Source: Zantedeschia hybrid cultivar
Taxonomy: Eukaryota > Streptophyta > Magnoliopsida > Alismatales > Araceae
Direction of reading: 5' to 3'
Length of the DNA: 64,000 nucleotides
NCBI GenBank assembly: GCA_030544215.1
Contig: JARZZO010000016.1
Span: 32,944,001-33,008,000, forward strand
Positions within the stretch are counted from its first letter, which is position 1. Every line of letters begins with the position of its first letter. Below, in pieces: positions 23,620-35,124 of this stretch. A program made the position numbers and the translations under genes. The notes beneath the pieces were generated by a model that saw nothing but the letters and a program-made list of their open reading frames with translations, had not been told where the DNA came from and did no database searches.

Positions 23620-24435
23620 CTCTTTTGGATATCCCACAAACCTTCACTTGTCGATTCTTGACTCTAGTTTATCTGCGTCAATCTTTTTCACATGGGCAAG
23701 ACACCCCCAAACTTCAATGTGATTAAAGTTTGGTTTTATTCCCTTGTATATCTCATATGGTGTGAAAGGAACTGACTCCTGAAATCCTGTTCAACAAGTA
23801 GGCTGCAGTGTCTAAGGCATAACCCCATAGAGACAAAGATAATCTTGATAAGGACATCATAGAACGGACCATATCCAACAAGGTTCAATTTCTCCTTTCA
23901 GATACACCATTATGTTGTGGTGTATAAGGTGGGGTCCACTGAGAAACTATTCCATTGTACTTCAGGTAAGAAGCGAATTCATGACTCAAATATTCACCTA
24001 CTCGATCGGATCAAAGAGTTTTGATACTCTTACCAGTCTGCTTCTCTATTTTATTCTTATATTCCTTAAACTTCTCAAAGGCTTGTGATTTATATCTCAT
24101 CAAATACACATAGCCATACCTAGAGAAGTCATCGATAAAAGAAATGAAGTAGAGATGTCCTCCTTTAGCCTCTATTAACATGGGTCCACATACATCTGTG
24201 TGTTTGAGTTCGAGAAGGTCAGCAACCCTCTCACCATGTCCACTAAAGGGAGCCTTGGTCATCTTTCCCATAAGACATGACTCACAGGTACCAAATGATT
24301 TGAATTCAAATGAATTCAAGTATCCATTTGAACATAGGTGAGATATCCTCTTCTCACCCACATAATCAAGCCTGTAATGCCAAAAGTATGCAGGATTCAC
24401 TTTTTCTATCTTAGCACTAGAAACTTGCATTATCA
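23620..24435 (-). pseudogene. copia pre-integrase and integrase (B2)
   Basis: Encodes WHYRLDYVGEKRISHL, CESCLMGKMTKAPFSGHGE, LKHTDVCGPM, FISFIDDFSRYGYVYLMR and further core pieces downstream. The HHCC zinc region and DDE-type core are recognisable. Frame breaks occur near 24010 and beyond. Used to define the empty site of solo LTR G2. Confidence 0.85.
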
Positions 24436-24605
24436 GTACATATATCTAATACATACAATCTATTGAACAAATAACCATTAGTAATGATCAAATCATTATT
24501 AATAATAAAGCACCCAATGCTAGTTATTGTCAATGAGTAACAAATATTATTTAGACAGGAAATAGAAATAATATTTTTGATAATTTTTGGAACAAAGTAA
24601 CAATC

Positions 24606-25643
24606 TTATAATTTCAAAATTGTCCCTAAAGGTAAACTAAGGTGAGCAATTCCCACAGCTTTAGCAGTAACCAAAGCTCTATTGTCCATCCTCAGTTCAA
24701 TCTCCTTCTTGCCAAGTTTCTTTTTATTTGTCAGCACCTGCAAAGAATTGCGGACATGAGACGTACATTCAGTATCTAATACCCATAATGTGGATCTCAT
24801 AAAAGACAAATTCAAGTCAATGACAAAAATACCTTCATTTAGAATTGCCTTGCAATTCCTTTTCTAGTGTCCAATCTGTCCACACCGAAAACATTTGCTT
24901 TCGTTTACATCATTCTTGCCTTTGCCATTGGTAGCCTTGGTGACCTCTTTATCTTTGATCTGTTTCTTTCCCTTCTTCTTGGTGGGTGTTTGGGTGGCTT
25001 TCCTTTTCTTGTTGGTCCGACCAACAACCATTACAAAGGATGGCTTATCCTTCTGCATAGTCCATTTAGCACTTTTTAACATGTTTAGAAGTTCAAGTAG
25101 AGAAACCTTAATCCTATTCATGTTATAATTCATGGTGAAGGGAGAAAATGATTTAGGCAATGATTAAAGTATGAAATCAATGCTAAGTTCAAGATACAAC
25201 TTGAACCATAGCCCATTAAGTCTCTCAATCAATTCCATCATTTTCAATACATAAGCCTGTACTGAAGTACCCTCAGACATCTTGGTCCTAAAAAGCTTTT
25301 TGGAGATTTGATACCTCTCTATGCTATGCTGCTCCCAAAAGAGTTGGCATAGCTAGAGAAGTATAGCTCTACAAATAGTCTTTTCAAATTGCCTATGCAG
25401 CTCGGGAGCCATAAAAGCCAATATGTAACATTGAGCAATGTAAGAATCCTCCGACCATTTCGCGTAATTTAATTGATCGCCCTCCTTGGCATCAATGGCA
25501 AGTTTAGGTTGAATTGTGTCTAACACATATAGAATCATTTCGATAGTCAAGGCTATTCGTGGGCTGCACAGCCAATCTTGCGAGTTGGGTCTAGTCAACT
25601 TGTTCGAATCTAGAATGCTACGTAGAGGGTGTGAAAACGACAT
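24606..25643 (-). pseudogene. copia gag and protease (B2)
   Basis: Gag starts near 25643 (MSFSHPLRSILDSNKLTRPN) and includes LNYAKWSEDSYIAQCYILAF, a Lys-rich linker (KKKGKKQIKDKEV) and a zinc knuckle CFRCGQIGH near 24870. The protease remnant reads LDTECTSHVRNS, so the catalytic DTG is DTE. Frameshifts separate the parts. Confidence 0.85.
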
Positions 25644-27443
25644 GGTTATCTGGATAAAAGATTAAAGACAATATTTTAGCAAGCGTTCAAATTTCTAACT
25701 TAGATGTTGTTTTCTATCTTAGTTAGCTCCACTATTTTGCAGTCGAACTATATGACCCTCAATCATATAGAACAGGAGATCACGGTGATCATCCTAGTAG
25801 GTCAGAATCCCAACAAGAGTGAGGTGTGACCTTGTGGAAAGCACAACAAGCCACATCCCATCTCAAGGGCAGTTAACTAGCACTTGCATCTAAAGCAATA
25901 TCCGACTTTCAGCCCCTGAGCAGTCATCTCCTTGTGGAAAGCACAACAAATCTATGAGGTAAGGGCATTCAGTCACCTTATAATGGTGGAGGTCCACGAC
26001 GGCTCCTAGAGCCACGTTTAAAATCTAATATTTAATAAAGAGGATATTTTGTTTTTATCTTGGTTTCACCTTAAGTAATAGAATAAATATATTCGAGATA
26101 TATATTTACAATACCTAGTAATTTGCACAAAATAAATGCATCCAATGCAAATACATTAAGTTTGTGTGATCATGGGCTTTAAATTAAAGCTACTGAGATA
26201 TCCAATCTATTTCTCAAGCAGTAAGATCATCCTCCTAGTCCGTCCTCCGTGCCTTCAAGCTCCTTCCGCGGCATTAAATTACAAAGATTACACGGCTCGC
26301 AGGTTGGGAAAAAATAAATTACATGCCAATAATTTCCAGAAGCCCTTAGGGCAAATACATTCATTAGAGGAAGATATAATTACATTGGAAATTAAATAGA
26401 GAGAGAAGGGAGGCTCGCAGGCCTCAAATGAATTGAACCAATTTAACTAAGTTCATGATCACCCACCATTCCACACAAGCATATCAATCAAACAAGGGTT
26501 ATTTTTTAAAATAATCCTTATACTTAGATTGAAACCTTGGGATGTGCAATACAAAATTTTTGGTCTTCATTAATTTTAAAATCCAAGTGGAACATTCAAA
26601 ATTAATCCAAACATAGACTAAAACAAGGCATCAAGGTAATAAATCGATGCATAGAATCATTCCAAATAATAAGGGGAGACAGAAATGAATTTAAAATTAA
26701 TTTTGATTTTTTCCAAATTTAATTCAATTAATCTCGACAATTGAGATAAACATGGAATTTAAATTCAAATTAATTATCCAATGATTAAATTTTGAAAATC
26801 AAATTTAAATAAATGATTATCCTCAATTATCCTTTATTAAAATGCAAATTTTGATTTTTTTTAAAATTATCCAATAATTTTAGAACCCAAAAATTGAATT
26901 TTAATGATTATCCTCTTATAAATTCAAAAATTCGAATTTAACAATTTTCCAATAATTAAAATCCGAGAATCTGAATTTTGAAATTATCTTCAATTGTTAT
27001 CAATTTATCTCAAACTTTTTATGATAATTATCTAGACTAATTAAATTCAATTAGTCTAATTTACATAATTATCTCGGAGTTTGAGATAAAACACTTTCGG
27101 ACCGGTGCAGTGCGGCGGTTTCCTTTGCTGGAGAGGATCAGCGCACTGGCGTCGTGCACAGGAAGGGGAGCCACGCGTCCAATGCGCGGGCGCAGCAACC
27201 CGCACAGTGCGCACGCGCCTGCGCGGCAACACCCTGCGCAGGTGCACAGTGCCCTGTGCGGGTGCCTGCCTCGCACAGGCAGCCTGCCCCACAGGTCCTT
27301 CCGATGCCCAACGTCTTGTGTAGAATCACCATTTTAGGGCCCGAAAACAATATAAGAAATTGAAGAACACGTTGAATGATTCCAGCATGACGATATTTCA
27401 CCGATCAATCATCATAGTTGCATCAATAAGAGCCATAAACCTA
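25644..27443 (-). other. 5' leader of copia B2
   Basis: Non-coding and very AT-rich (26500-27060), with a GC-rich block at 27100-27310 close to the primer site. Two copies of the CTTGTGGAAAGCACAACAA motif remain (25830 and 25930). B1 has four, so a stretch was lost here. Confidence 0.7.
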
Positions 27444-27455
27444 GCTCCGATACCA
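27444..27455 (-). other. primer binding site of copia B2
   Basis: The minus strand reads TGGTATCGGAGC one base inside the LTR end. It matches the initiator-Met-tRNA type site TGGTATCAGAGC except for one base. Confidence 0.75.
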
Positions 27456-27456
27456 C

Positions 27457-28414
27457 TGTAGGATTTGGAAGAACCCTGGGATCTCGCTCGCAGCAGAAAA
27501 ATAATAGAAAAATGGATCCCCAAAAGCCGCATATCGATCAATGCAACAAATCGATCTAGACGATTCCCGATTTTATCTTGTAAACCAATGTTGATCTCCT
27601 CGAATATAGAGTCGCACAAGTGTACATCCTCTAGAGCACGATCCACATGGATCCTTCGCAACAACAGTACCCTTCTTCTCCACACGCGCCGAACCTCGGA
27701 TCTCCCACCTCGACCCACGTACTCCAAGACAGGAAGAGAGAGGGAGAGAGAGAGAGAGGTGTGCATTGGAGAGGAAGGGGATGGGGTGTACGGCTGCTTT
27801 GCTTGTCCACCAAACCCTAGAGCATATTATATATATATAATATTTTAAGCCATTTATTGATTCTTTTCCTAAAAGAATCTTAGGCTATTGTATATTCATC
27901 CATACAATAATACCACATTCTGCGAGAATGAATTGTGTGTAATCCTCTAGACCCATAATCACACCAGTTTTAAGATCCATTAACTTTTAATCCAATTAGA
28001 AGTAAATTAAACTATTTATTCTTCATAACCATTTAATTTAATCCGGACCTATGATCATGTTGGGTCAAGCAAATCTGCGTGATTTCAGAAGACGCCGATT
28101 TCAATACCACCCTATCCGGTACCTGGCAGTCTTCAGTAGCCACATCGCTATAATCCCTCTCTCGTTCAATGAGTCCGATACGATCGTGTGGCTTGGTTAT
28201 TGTCAAAACCACTAGAGATTGTGTCATCTGACCATGACCTCATCAATTACTTCAAGTTCGTTCCGAACGAACCGAAACTACCCTGGACAGGGGCTTAGTG
28301 TAGCGTTCAAGTCATGACGCATTAACTGTCCGACATATACTTGACATTGAGCAATCCCCTTCTTGAACATTAACAGACTTCGCATGTATTCCGATGTGGC
28401 TAATAATTTGGTGT
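27457..28414 (-). mobile_element. 5' LTR of copia B2, first part
   Basis: Begins TGTAGGATTTGG next to the primer site and runs to the copia A insertion point. The TSD copy GGTGT is 28410-28414. The LTR resumes at 47368. A GA tract lies near 27730. Similar throughout to 17108-17853 plus 19421-19700. Confidence 0.85.
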
Positions 28415-29973
28415 TGTTAGTCTTAGGTGGCCTACAAGGCAATATGACTTTGTATAATCTCGTTCATTTATAAATAATATGACATTATTTTATTATGTGT
28501 AATTCGTTTTATTATCGTCTCATAATGAAGTCCATAAATATGTACAATAGTGATCAGATTATGATGAGATCATACTAATGAGATTGGTCACTTATACATA
28601 CATATTCTTAATTGTTCCTAGTCGTAAGATATCTGAGAAGGACATCAGATATCCAGTTAGACTAGTATAGATTATCTTGCTCATATGATGAGGGTGACTG
28701 ATCTCATAGTCACTTGTGTGGAGACACTAAGGCGAATCTATAGGTACTCATTAGAGAATGAGTTCACTTAACTGATCCGACTGAATCGCTGGGTGGTAAT
28801 GTACCTAACTGTCAACCAACTTGATTCTATTGTCACAGTTGCGTGGATGGTCCTCGGACTTGAGACACCAAGGATACCTCGTGGGTGGACTTCTGTACTT
28901 TGACTTTGGTTTACGGATCTTTATTCACGCGATTCTAAACAGCCAAGGATCGGGTAGAGCGGAATACCGTTAAAGGGAATTGAGTGTTCAATAAGGAACC
29001 ATTCGTTCTCGGTACTAAGAGAGAGAATGCTCTAGGTAGGATGCTCAAGAGTCCCTCGCTAGGACGGACAATAATATCGGGAAAGGAGTTTTTCAATATT
29101 ATACGACACCATCCGATCTAAGAGAGTCGACTAGTTAGGGTTTGACGGTTCACCAGACCTTAAGTTAACTCGAGAGCATTGCGAATGAAGGATTACATCC
29201 ATGTGGTAACTGTCGACGGAAAGGTTCCAAAAGTGGGTTGCTTAACCCCAATACCTTCTAGGTTCACGCAGTGTTGCTTGGCACCCATCGTGATCGGAGG
29301 TCCGACCGAATTGAATATGCGACATTAATTTAGTTGATTAATTAATTAATATGAGTTATTAATTGATTAATTAAGTCAGTGAGGAGTCACTGGGCTTAGT
29401 GGACCATTAACTGGATTGGTAGTTAGGTTTAGAGGGTCACACACAAAAGATTCTCAAGGCGGTGGATTAAAGTGAATTTTATACTTTTTCGGGATTTTTA
29501 TAAAAAACCGTGCGATAAGTATAAAATATAGTGAGTGGGCTGAGCAGGCCAAGCATCTGCTCAGCCCTGGCTGCCCCCTCCTCTCTCCCTCTCTCTTTAT
29601 AGTGTCCCTGGCCGGCCTCCCCTCTCTGGGGTCTGCTTCGCCGTCTTCTCCGACTCCCGTAAGACGGGAATTCGACTGCATGTTGCAGCGTTCGTCGCAG
29701 CGAATGGCGAATTGTTCGTGGGCTGCGAGGAACGAGGAAGGTGAGGATATCCGTCACGAGGAGGACCGCGTGGACTTCGCTAAAGGCCGGGCGTTTGCGC
29801 GGCTCGTGGTGTCACATCGACGTAACCGTTCGAACGCGGATTCAAATCTATGCAAGGTGAAAACCGATCATCGGATTTTTGTTTTTGTTTATCAAAACGG
29901 ACAGGGATCGCTGGTATTATTTTTTTATTTATTTTGCTGCATCCGCAATCCTGAGAAACCCAATAACATAACA
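28415..29973 (+). mobile_element. 5' LTR of copia A
   Basis: 1559 bp, with a TATAAAATA box at 29520-29528 followed by a CT-rich tract (CTCTCTCCCTCTCTC near 29581). The right end TAACA is directly followed by the primer site. Close to the 3' LTR at 45815-47367, with substitutions throughout. Confidence 0.85.
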
Positions 29974-29974
29974 G

Positions 29975-29990
29975 TGGTATCAGATTTAGG
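29975..29990 (+). other. primer binding site of copia A
   Basis: TGGTATCAGATTTAGG, one base after the LTR, begins with the initiator-Met-tRNA match TGGTATCAGA. It fixes plus orientation. Confidence 0.8.
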
Positions 29991-32445
29991 TTCCACTGTT
30001 TCTTGTCCGTTTCGATCTCCGAATTATTTTTCTTGTAATATCTATGCATTTAATCCGATTACAATGATAGAAATGTGTTCATAAGATGAACACAAATAAT
30101 TAGACTATTTTTCTGCAAAAATTAGATTTTTATTTGGGATTTTCGTGTTCTTCATGGGTAAAGAACGGCGGGCTTTACGGCTTCGTTTGGGCATCCCCAA
30201 GCATTGGGGAGGTGGGTCGGCGGCCCAAATCCTCCAAGGAGCATCGCCAGTTACCACCGGGCTTGCTGCTGGCGCTGGAGAGGGTGGGCTGGCGGCGGTC
30301 GGCCGCCCCACTTTTCTTCTTCCTCCATAGTTTGACGAAGCCATGGAGAAGGGAGGTTGAAAGGGGCTCAGCCAGGCTAGTTTTGGGCACCACCGGCATG
30401 ACCACCGGTGCCGGGGGTGTCGCCAGCGAGGCTAGGCGGTGCCGAGGTGCCAGGCGGCATCGGGGAGCCGACCGTCGAGCGACACTGCTACCTCCCGCCG
30501 CCAGCAGACCACCTGCAGAAGCTATCGGGTTGAAGCAGGGGGGCGACCCTATCGAGTGTTTGGAGCCCTAGCCCGGCCTGACAGGGTCGAGCCCCTTGCT
30601 GGGTTGTGCCTAAGCCAAGGCTTGAGCCGCCCCAGCCAAGGGCTCGGACCAGGCGCCCAACGGTTAGGTGCCTGGGCCCGAGACCACTGGCTGGGCCGGG
30701 CTCGACCTTGACCCGAGCCTAGGCTCAGTAGGGCCGAGCCTTAGCTCAGCCATGGATTGAACCTAGTCCACTTTCTTCCCAAGTAAACCCTAAAATCCAA
30801 TTAAAAGAAAAATTGAATTTTAATTTTAAGTTTCAAAATTGTTTTGAAAGTAAAAATTGTATTCAATATTATTTAATTGGGCTATAAATGATTTTGAATC
30901 ATTTTAGTTAACAATTAGTTGTTAATTAATTAGAGTTAATTATTAGTTTAAGCGTTAAATTAGTAATTAACCTTAATTGACTAATCTAAGAGTTCTAAGA
31001 GTTGGCCAAGTAGTTAATAATTAATAGTCTAAATGCTAGATCATTAATTATTGATTAATCTAAATGTTAGATTATTTTTAATTTATTAGAAGTGTTCTAA
31101 TTGACATGGAATATTCTAGAAATTATTAATTTGGAGTGTGTGCACATATGATGAGTGTTTTAATACTTTTAAATCTGATTTAATTGCATGCTTAAGATAA
31201 TAAAAAGAGTTTTCAAAATTCAAATCTCAATTTTGATTGGAACCGAGCTTTCTGAAAGCCAAAATTATTTATTTTTTGAAACTCTTATTTTAGCCATGTG
31301 ATGCGCTTATCTTGTGTGGAATGGATAAAACACACCGTGGTCATGGATATGCATTTTTAAATACTTCATGTGATAATGTATGAATGTGGATCGTAGATGT
31401 ATGTTTGAACATTTATTAATTATTAATAAATAGAAGTCTGCACATCTCTCTCTCTCTCTCATACTCCGATGTACTTCTACCTTCCTCCCTTTTGTACTTG
31501 CCATAAGGCTTTCTTTAATTTTACATGTAAATTTAGAATTTAATGTAATCTGATTGAGGCAACCGAGGAAGGAGCGAGGATGATCCACAGTTGCAACCAG
31601 GAAGGCGATTCGATGGAGATTTTTTGCCTATGTGTTTGTAGGTTGTCTTATATAAATGTTATGTTAGATTGTATGTGCATTTGACTATTTGTCTCTAATC
31701 AAACCACTGTGCTATCCATGACCACACTTGACATATATGAGATACATCGTTTTATTTTTTATTACGAATCAAAGCAGGTATAGTATGTAGTAAATATATA
31801 CGATATGTTTATACACTATCACCTAGGAGAGATCAAGATAAAAGTTACCTAAAACCCTCGCTAAATTCTAAGCTATAACGTGAGTAGTTGAGAACTTACT
31901 GTGTGGTCCTCCATTGTTATAGTCATAGGACTTAAATTACTTTAAGCAGGTTTGTTGTGCTATCCAAAAGGCCTATCTAATTGTAAGGAGAGACTCTATG
32001 GCATGAGATGCCTATTGATCGGGATAGAGGAAACATGTAGCCTTGTTGTGCTATCCACAAGGACTGCATGTAAAACTATCTCTGTCTCGTAACGATGGTA
32101 ATGCTTAGACTAAAATTAATGATTTGTTGTGCTATCCACAAGACCATTAAATCTCTGAGGACCAAAGCTATGATCGGTTATTGCAAGGAGTTGCAAGTCG
32201 CATGAGATGAGTGCTCTTTGATTGTATTACAGCTTGTTGTGCTATCCACAAGGCTGCACTACAAGTCATTGAGATTCTGATCTCCACTAGGAGACTATCT
32301 ACATCTCCCGTTCTGTATATCTGAGGGTTCTACAGTCCATCGAAAATTAGTGGGAGTTAAAACTTGACTAAAAGTCCATATCTTGTTTTAGATTTAATAA
32401 TCGAATATCTGTTAAATAAATTTCATTTATCTTCGGTAAGGAGAT
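29991..32445 (+). other. 5' leader of copia A
   Basis: About 2.45 kb non-coding. A GC-rich block (30170-30740) follows the primer site, then very AT-rich DNA (30780-31300), then a region with four copies of a TTGTTGTGCTATCCACAAG motif. GC-rich frames in the block show no domain. The layout parallels the leader of copia B. Confidence 0.7.
31951..32253 (+). repeat. four phased copies of a ~20-nt leader motif
   Basis: TTGTTGTGCTATCCACAAG, or a one- to two-base variant, occurs near 31951, 32043, 32123 and 32233. The outer bases CTTGT/ACAAG are complementary, giving a small possible hairpin. The same motif, with one internal change, appears four times in the leader of copia B1 and twice in B2. 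Confidence 0.8.
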
Positions 32446-32602
32446 ATGTCGTCGAATAACCCACTCCGTGGTATACTTGATGCCAATCGTTTAACAGGCC
32501 CGAACTACTCAAAATGGCTCAAAAACCTGAAGATTATCCTCAAGTCTGAGCATATTGCCTACGTCCTTAGAGTTGATCCTCCTGCTGAATTGGCATTAGA
32601 TT
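32446..32602 (+). pseudogene. copia A gag, N-terminal piece
   Basis: ATG at 32446 begins MSSNNPLRGILDANRLTGPN, homologous to the gag starts of B1 and B2. The frame is open to 32602, where element G is inserted after the target AGATT. It resumes at 42056. Confidence 0.85.
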
Positions 32603-32696
32603 TGTAAGGATTGAGGTTTTCGGATCCGGTTATCGGGTCAGTTTTCGGGATCGGATCCCGTAGTTCAAGCCCTGATGGGGTTGAGACTCTGTTCTA

Positions 32697-33014
32697 TTTC
32701 GCGTCGAGCCTGCTCGACGCGGTTTAAACGGCGTCCAGCAATGTAGACGCGTTTTAGGCTGTGCCACGTGGGCGCCACGTGGCACAGCCTTGGGTCGCGA
32801 GAGTACGACCCCGGTCATATCGTCTGAATGGCGTCTTAGATGGACGACGCCATTCAGAGTACAACCCTGGCTTGTCAGTGTACGGCCCCGGTCATATCGT
32901 CTGAATGGCGTCTTGGATGGACGACGCCATTCAGAGTACGACCCTGGCTTGTCAGTGTACGGCCCGGTCTTGTCATCTGAAAGACGTCGGGCGTGCACGA
33001 CGCGTTTTACCCAG
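32697..33014 (+). repeat. phased GCGTC/GACGC hairpins, first block of LTR G
   Basis: Perfect arms GCGTCGAGC/GCTCGACGC lie at 32701-32720. Perfect 12-bp arms CTGAATGGCGTC/GACGCCATTCAG lie at 32824-32857 with a 10-nt loop. Copies start at 32900 and 32977, spaced 76 and 77 nt. The third is changed to CTGAAAGACGTC...GACGCGTTTTA. Other pairs (AAACGGCGTC...GACGCGTTTT) lie near 32727. The 3' LTR repeats this block at 39785-40100. Confidence 0.85.
32757..32789 (+). promoter_or_regulatory. 33-bp palindrome with two CACGTG boxes
   Basis: GGCTGTGCCACGTG and CACGTGGCACAGCC form nearly perfect arms around GGCGC. Each arm contains the G-box CACGTG, a bZIP/bHLH site. In the 3' LTR (near 39841-39875) the right arm has decayed to CACGTGGGCTGGCC. 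The regulatory role is inferred. Confidence 0.55.
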
Positions 33015-33588
33015 CTTCTGGTTGACCCCGCGAACCCTCCTTCCTTTCCTCATTCCCTCCTTCCTCTCCTCTCTCCTCTCTTCCTCTGGTGGCACCGGCG
33101 GCCCCTTTCCCCCTCCTTCCTTTTCCTCCCTCCATTTCACCTCTCCCTCCACTCCAATAACCTCCCAACTCCCACCACTACCACCACCATCTCCTCCGCG
33201 GCGTTTTTCTCTCCGGACGGCGGCCGACGTCCCGGTGGAGTAACGACGTCCTCGGCGGTACCGGCGGCGGCGTGGGGCGAGACGGGTTGGCGGCTCGGAG
33301 CTTGGAGGAGTTCAAGTAACCTGTAGGGTGACGATTCCCGTAATGTTTCATTTAAAAATCATGTTTTTCCCGCTTTGAAGAATGTATGTTTTCCCACTTT
33401 GAAGAATGTTTAGGGGCGTTTTGGAGTGAAAATACTAAATGCATGACATGGAAAATTTGGTGTTCTAATGGGTAGTTAGGTTCTCCTCCTTCCCCTCTAT
33501 GCTTTGTGGCCTTTTGTGTATATTTTGGGGGGGAGAAATCCCACCTTGTGGACTGGAGGATCGGAGGGGAGAACTTGTCCGTCGGGCT

Positions 33589-33935
33589 GAATGACGTCGA
33601 GGTTCAGGGACGCCTTTTAGATAGGCGGCTCCCACCCACGACGCGATTTAGCCCCATTAACAGACGCTATCTCTGAACTAATGAGCGTCCAGGGACAGGG
33701 ATGCCTTTTCAAAATGCGACTTGTGTGGACGACGCGTTTTAGTGGAAATTACCTCGTAGCACTATCCCTGCTTCTGTCGCTGTTAGGCGACGAAGGACAA
33801 CGACACGTTTTAATAGGCGGCTACCTATGGCGACGCCTTTTAGGCCATGTTCTGAGGCTGAGATTTCATGAACCAGTTTAGGAGGCTTGAATGGCGTCGG
33901 CCTTGGGCGACGCGATTCAAGACAGAATCACATTA
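33589..33935 (+). repeat. GCGTC/GACGC hairpins, second block of LTR G
   Basis: The series includes GCTGAATGACGTC (33589), GGGACGCCTTTTAG paired with CACGACGCGATTTAG (33607-33655), GGACGACGCGTTTTAG (33728), GCGACGCCTTTTAGG (33830) and CTTGAATGGCGTC...GACGCGATTCAAG (33887-33922). Cores are kept while spacers vary. Repeated in the 3' LTR at about 40670-41010. Confidence 0.75.
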
Positions 33936-34968
33936 ATTCATGCTATTAATATATATTTACACTGTTAGATAGTTCAATCAAATGCATGCTTTAAATATAC
34001 TCGATGATAATGGACTCCATGTGACCGGATCGCACTGTGTTGTGTTTCGTGCGACCGCGGACTTCTTACCTGACCGGATCGCACTGTGCTATGTTTTGTG
34101 CGACTGTGGACCTAGAGTGACAGTTGTAGTGCTTAACACCCTGTGTCGGTGTGGGTGGGACACAGCGTCGGTGGGAGCAATGGCGGGGTGACGCCTAGTA
34201 AGAGAGGGTCACCTGGTGAACCCCGGGGTTAACTGGTACTGGTGTAGGAGTGGTACCTGTGGAGTGTCATTTGTGTTGAGGGAAGGAGTAACCACCTGAG
34301 CCAGTTGGGCTGGAGTAGCTAGCGTGCTATCCGAGGGGTTCCTTTTTGGTCCATATGGGTCGGTGTTTCCCACGTTTGGTTGTGTGGTTGACGTGTTTTG
34401 ACAAGACGTTGGTGGTAGGCTCCCTTGTAGAATGGTTTCTGAGATATGCATGTTACATTCCGAACGCGTGTGGTTTATATCGAGAATTAGGAGTAGTAAT
34501 TACTGCTTTACTTACTTACTTTACCTTTATCTGTGTTACTGCACTTGTAGGTGCGTGAGTGGGTGGTGGGGATCGAAAGATCCCTACTGAGTCTTTTTGT
34601 TGAGACTCACCCCTGCGGTTTTCAGGTGAGGGTTCCAGGCAAGCTTAGCGAGGAGAGTACTGCTTTGGGTTGCGCGCCAGCAGCTGTTGTTCCGGAGTAT
34701 GCCCCGATGTAGTTGTTATTTTACTTTCTGGCCTGTACGCTTAATTATTTCTTTTCAGTTGGAGTATGTAATTATTTGCTGTATCGAGTCGCATTGTAAT
34801 AACTTTTAATTCTTGTACTTCCTTTTTAATTCAATGCGATGCGAGTGTTTAGCTTAGTTAATTATTTATTTCCCATACTTATCTAGATCCTTGTTTGGCT
34901 CCAAATTAATGATTCGATACCCATTTAGTAATCGGATCCCCGATTATAGGGTGGCGGGTCGTTACAAT

Positions 34969-34980
34969 TGGTATTAGAGC
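34969..34980 (+). other. primer binding site of element G
   Basis: TGGTATTAGAGC lies two bases after the 5' LTR. It is one base off the initiator-Met-tRNA site TGGTATCAGAGC. Confidence 0.8.
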
Positions 34981-35124
34981 ATTCGGTCTGGCAAATAAAT
35001 GAATAACTAGGTTAAATATTGTAATTCCGGTAAATAATTACATTATCTCGTACAGGCAGGGTGGTAGTGTAGGTTTTAGGATTATAATTAGAACTTTCCG
35101 ATTTGTGTGATTGTAGGCGATTAG

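Larger units (their letters stand above)
32603..34966 (+). mobile_element. 5' LTR of element G
   Basis: Starts TGTAAGGATTGAGG and ends GGTCGTTACA. It is rich in inverted repeats with GCGTC/GACGC cores and holds a pyrimidine-rich block at 33015-33190. Open frames within it (for example 32790-33326) are repeated in the other LTR and lack domains, so they are not called genes. Confidence 0.95.

Noticed and set aside
32790..33326. Ser/Pro-rich frame of 178 codons, repeated at 39875-40360
   Set aside because: It lies inside both LTRs of element G in a pyrimidine-rich block, crosses the hairpins and has no domain. The two copies differ in length.
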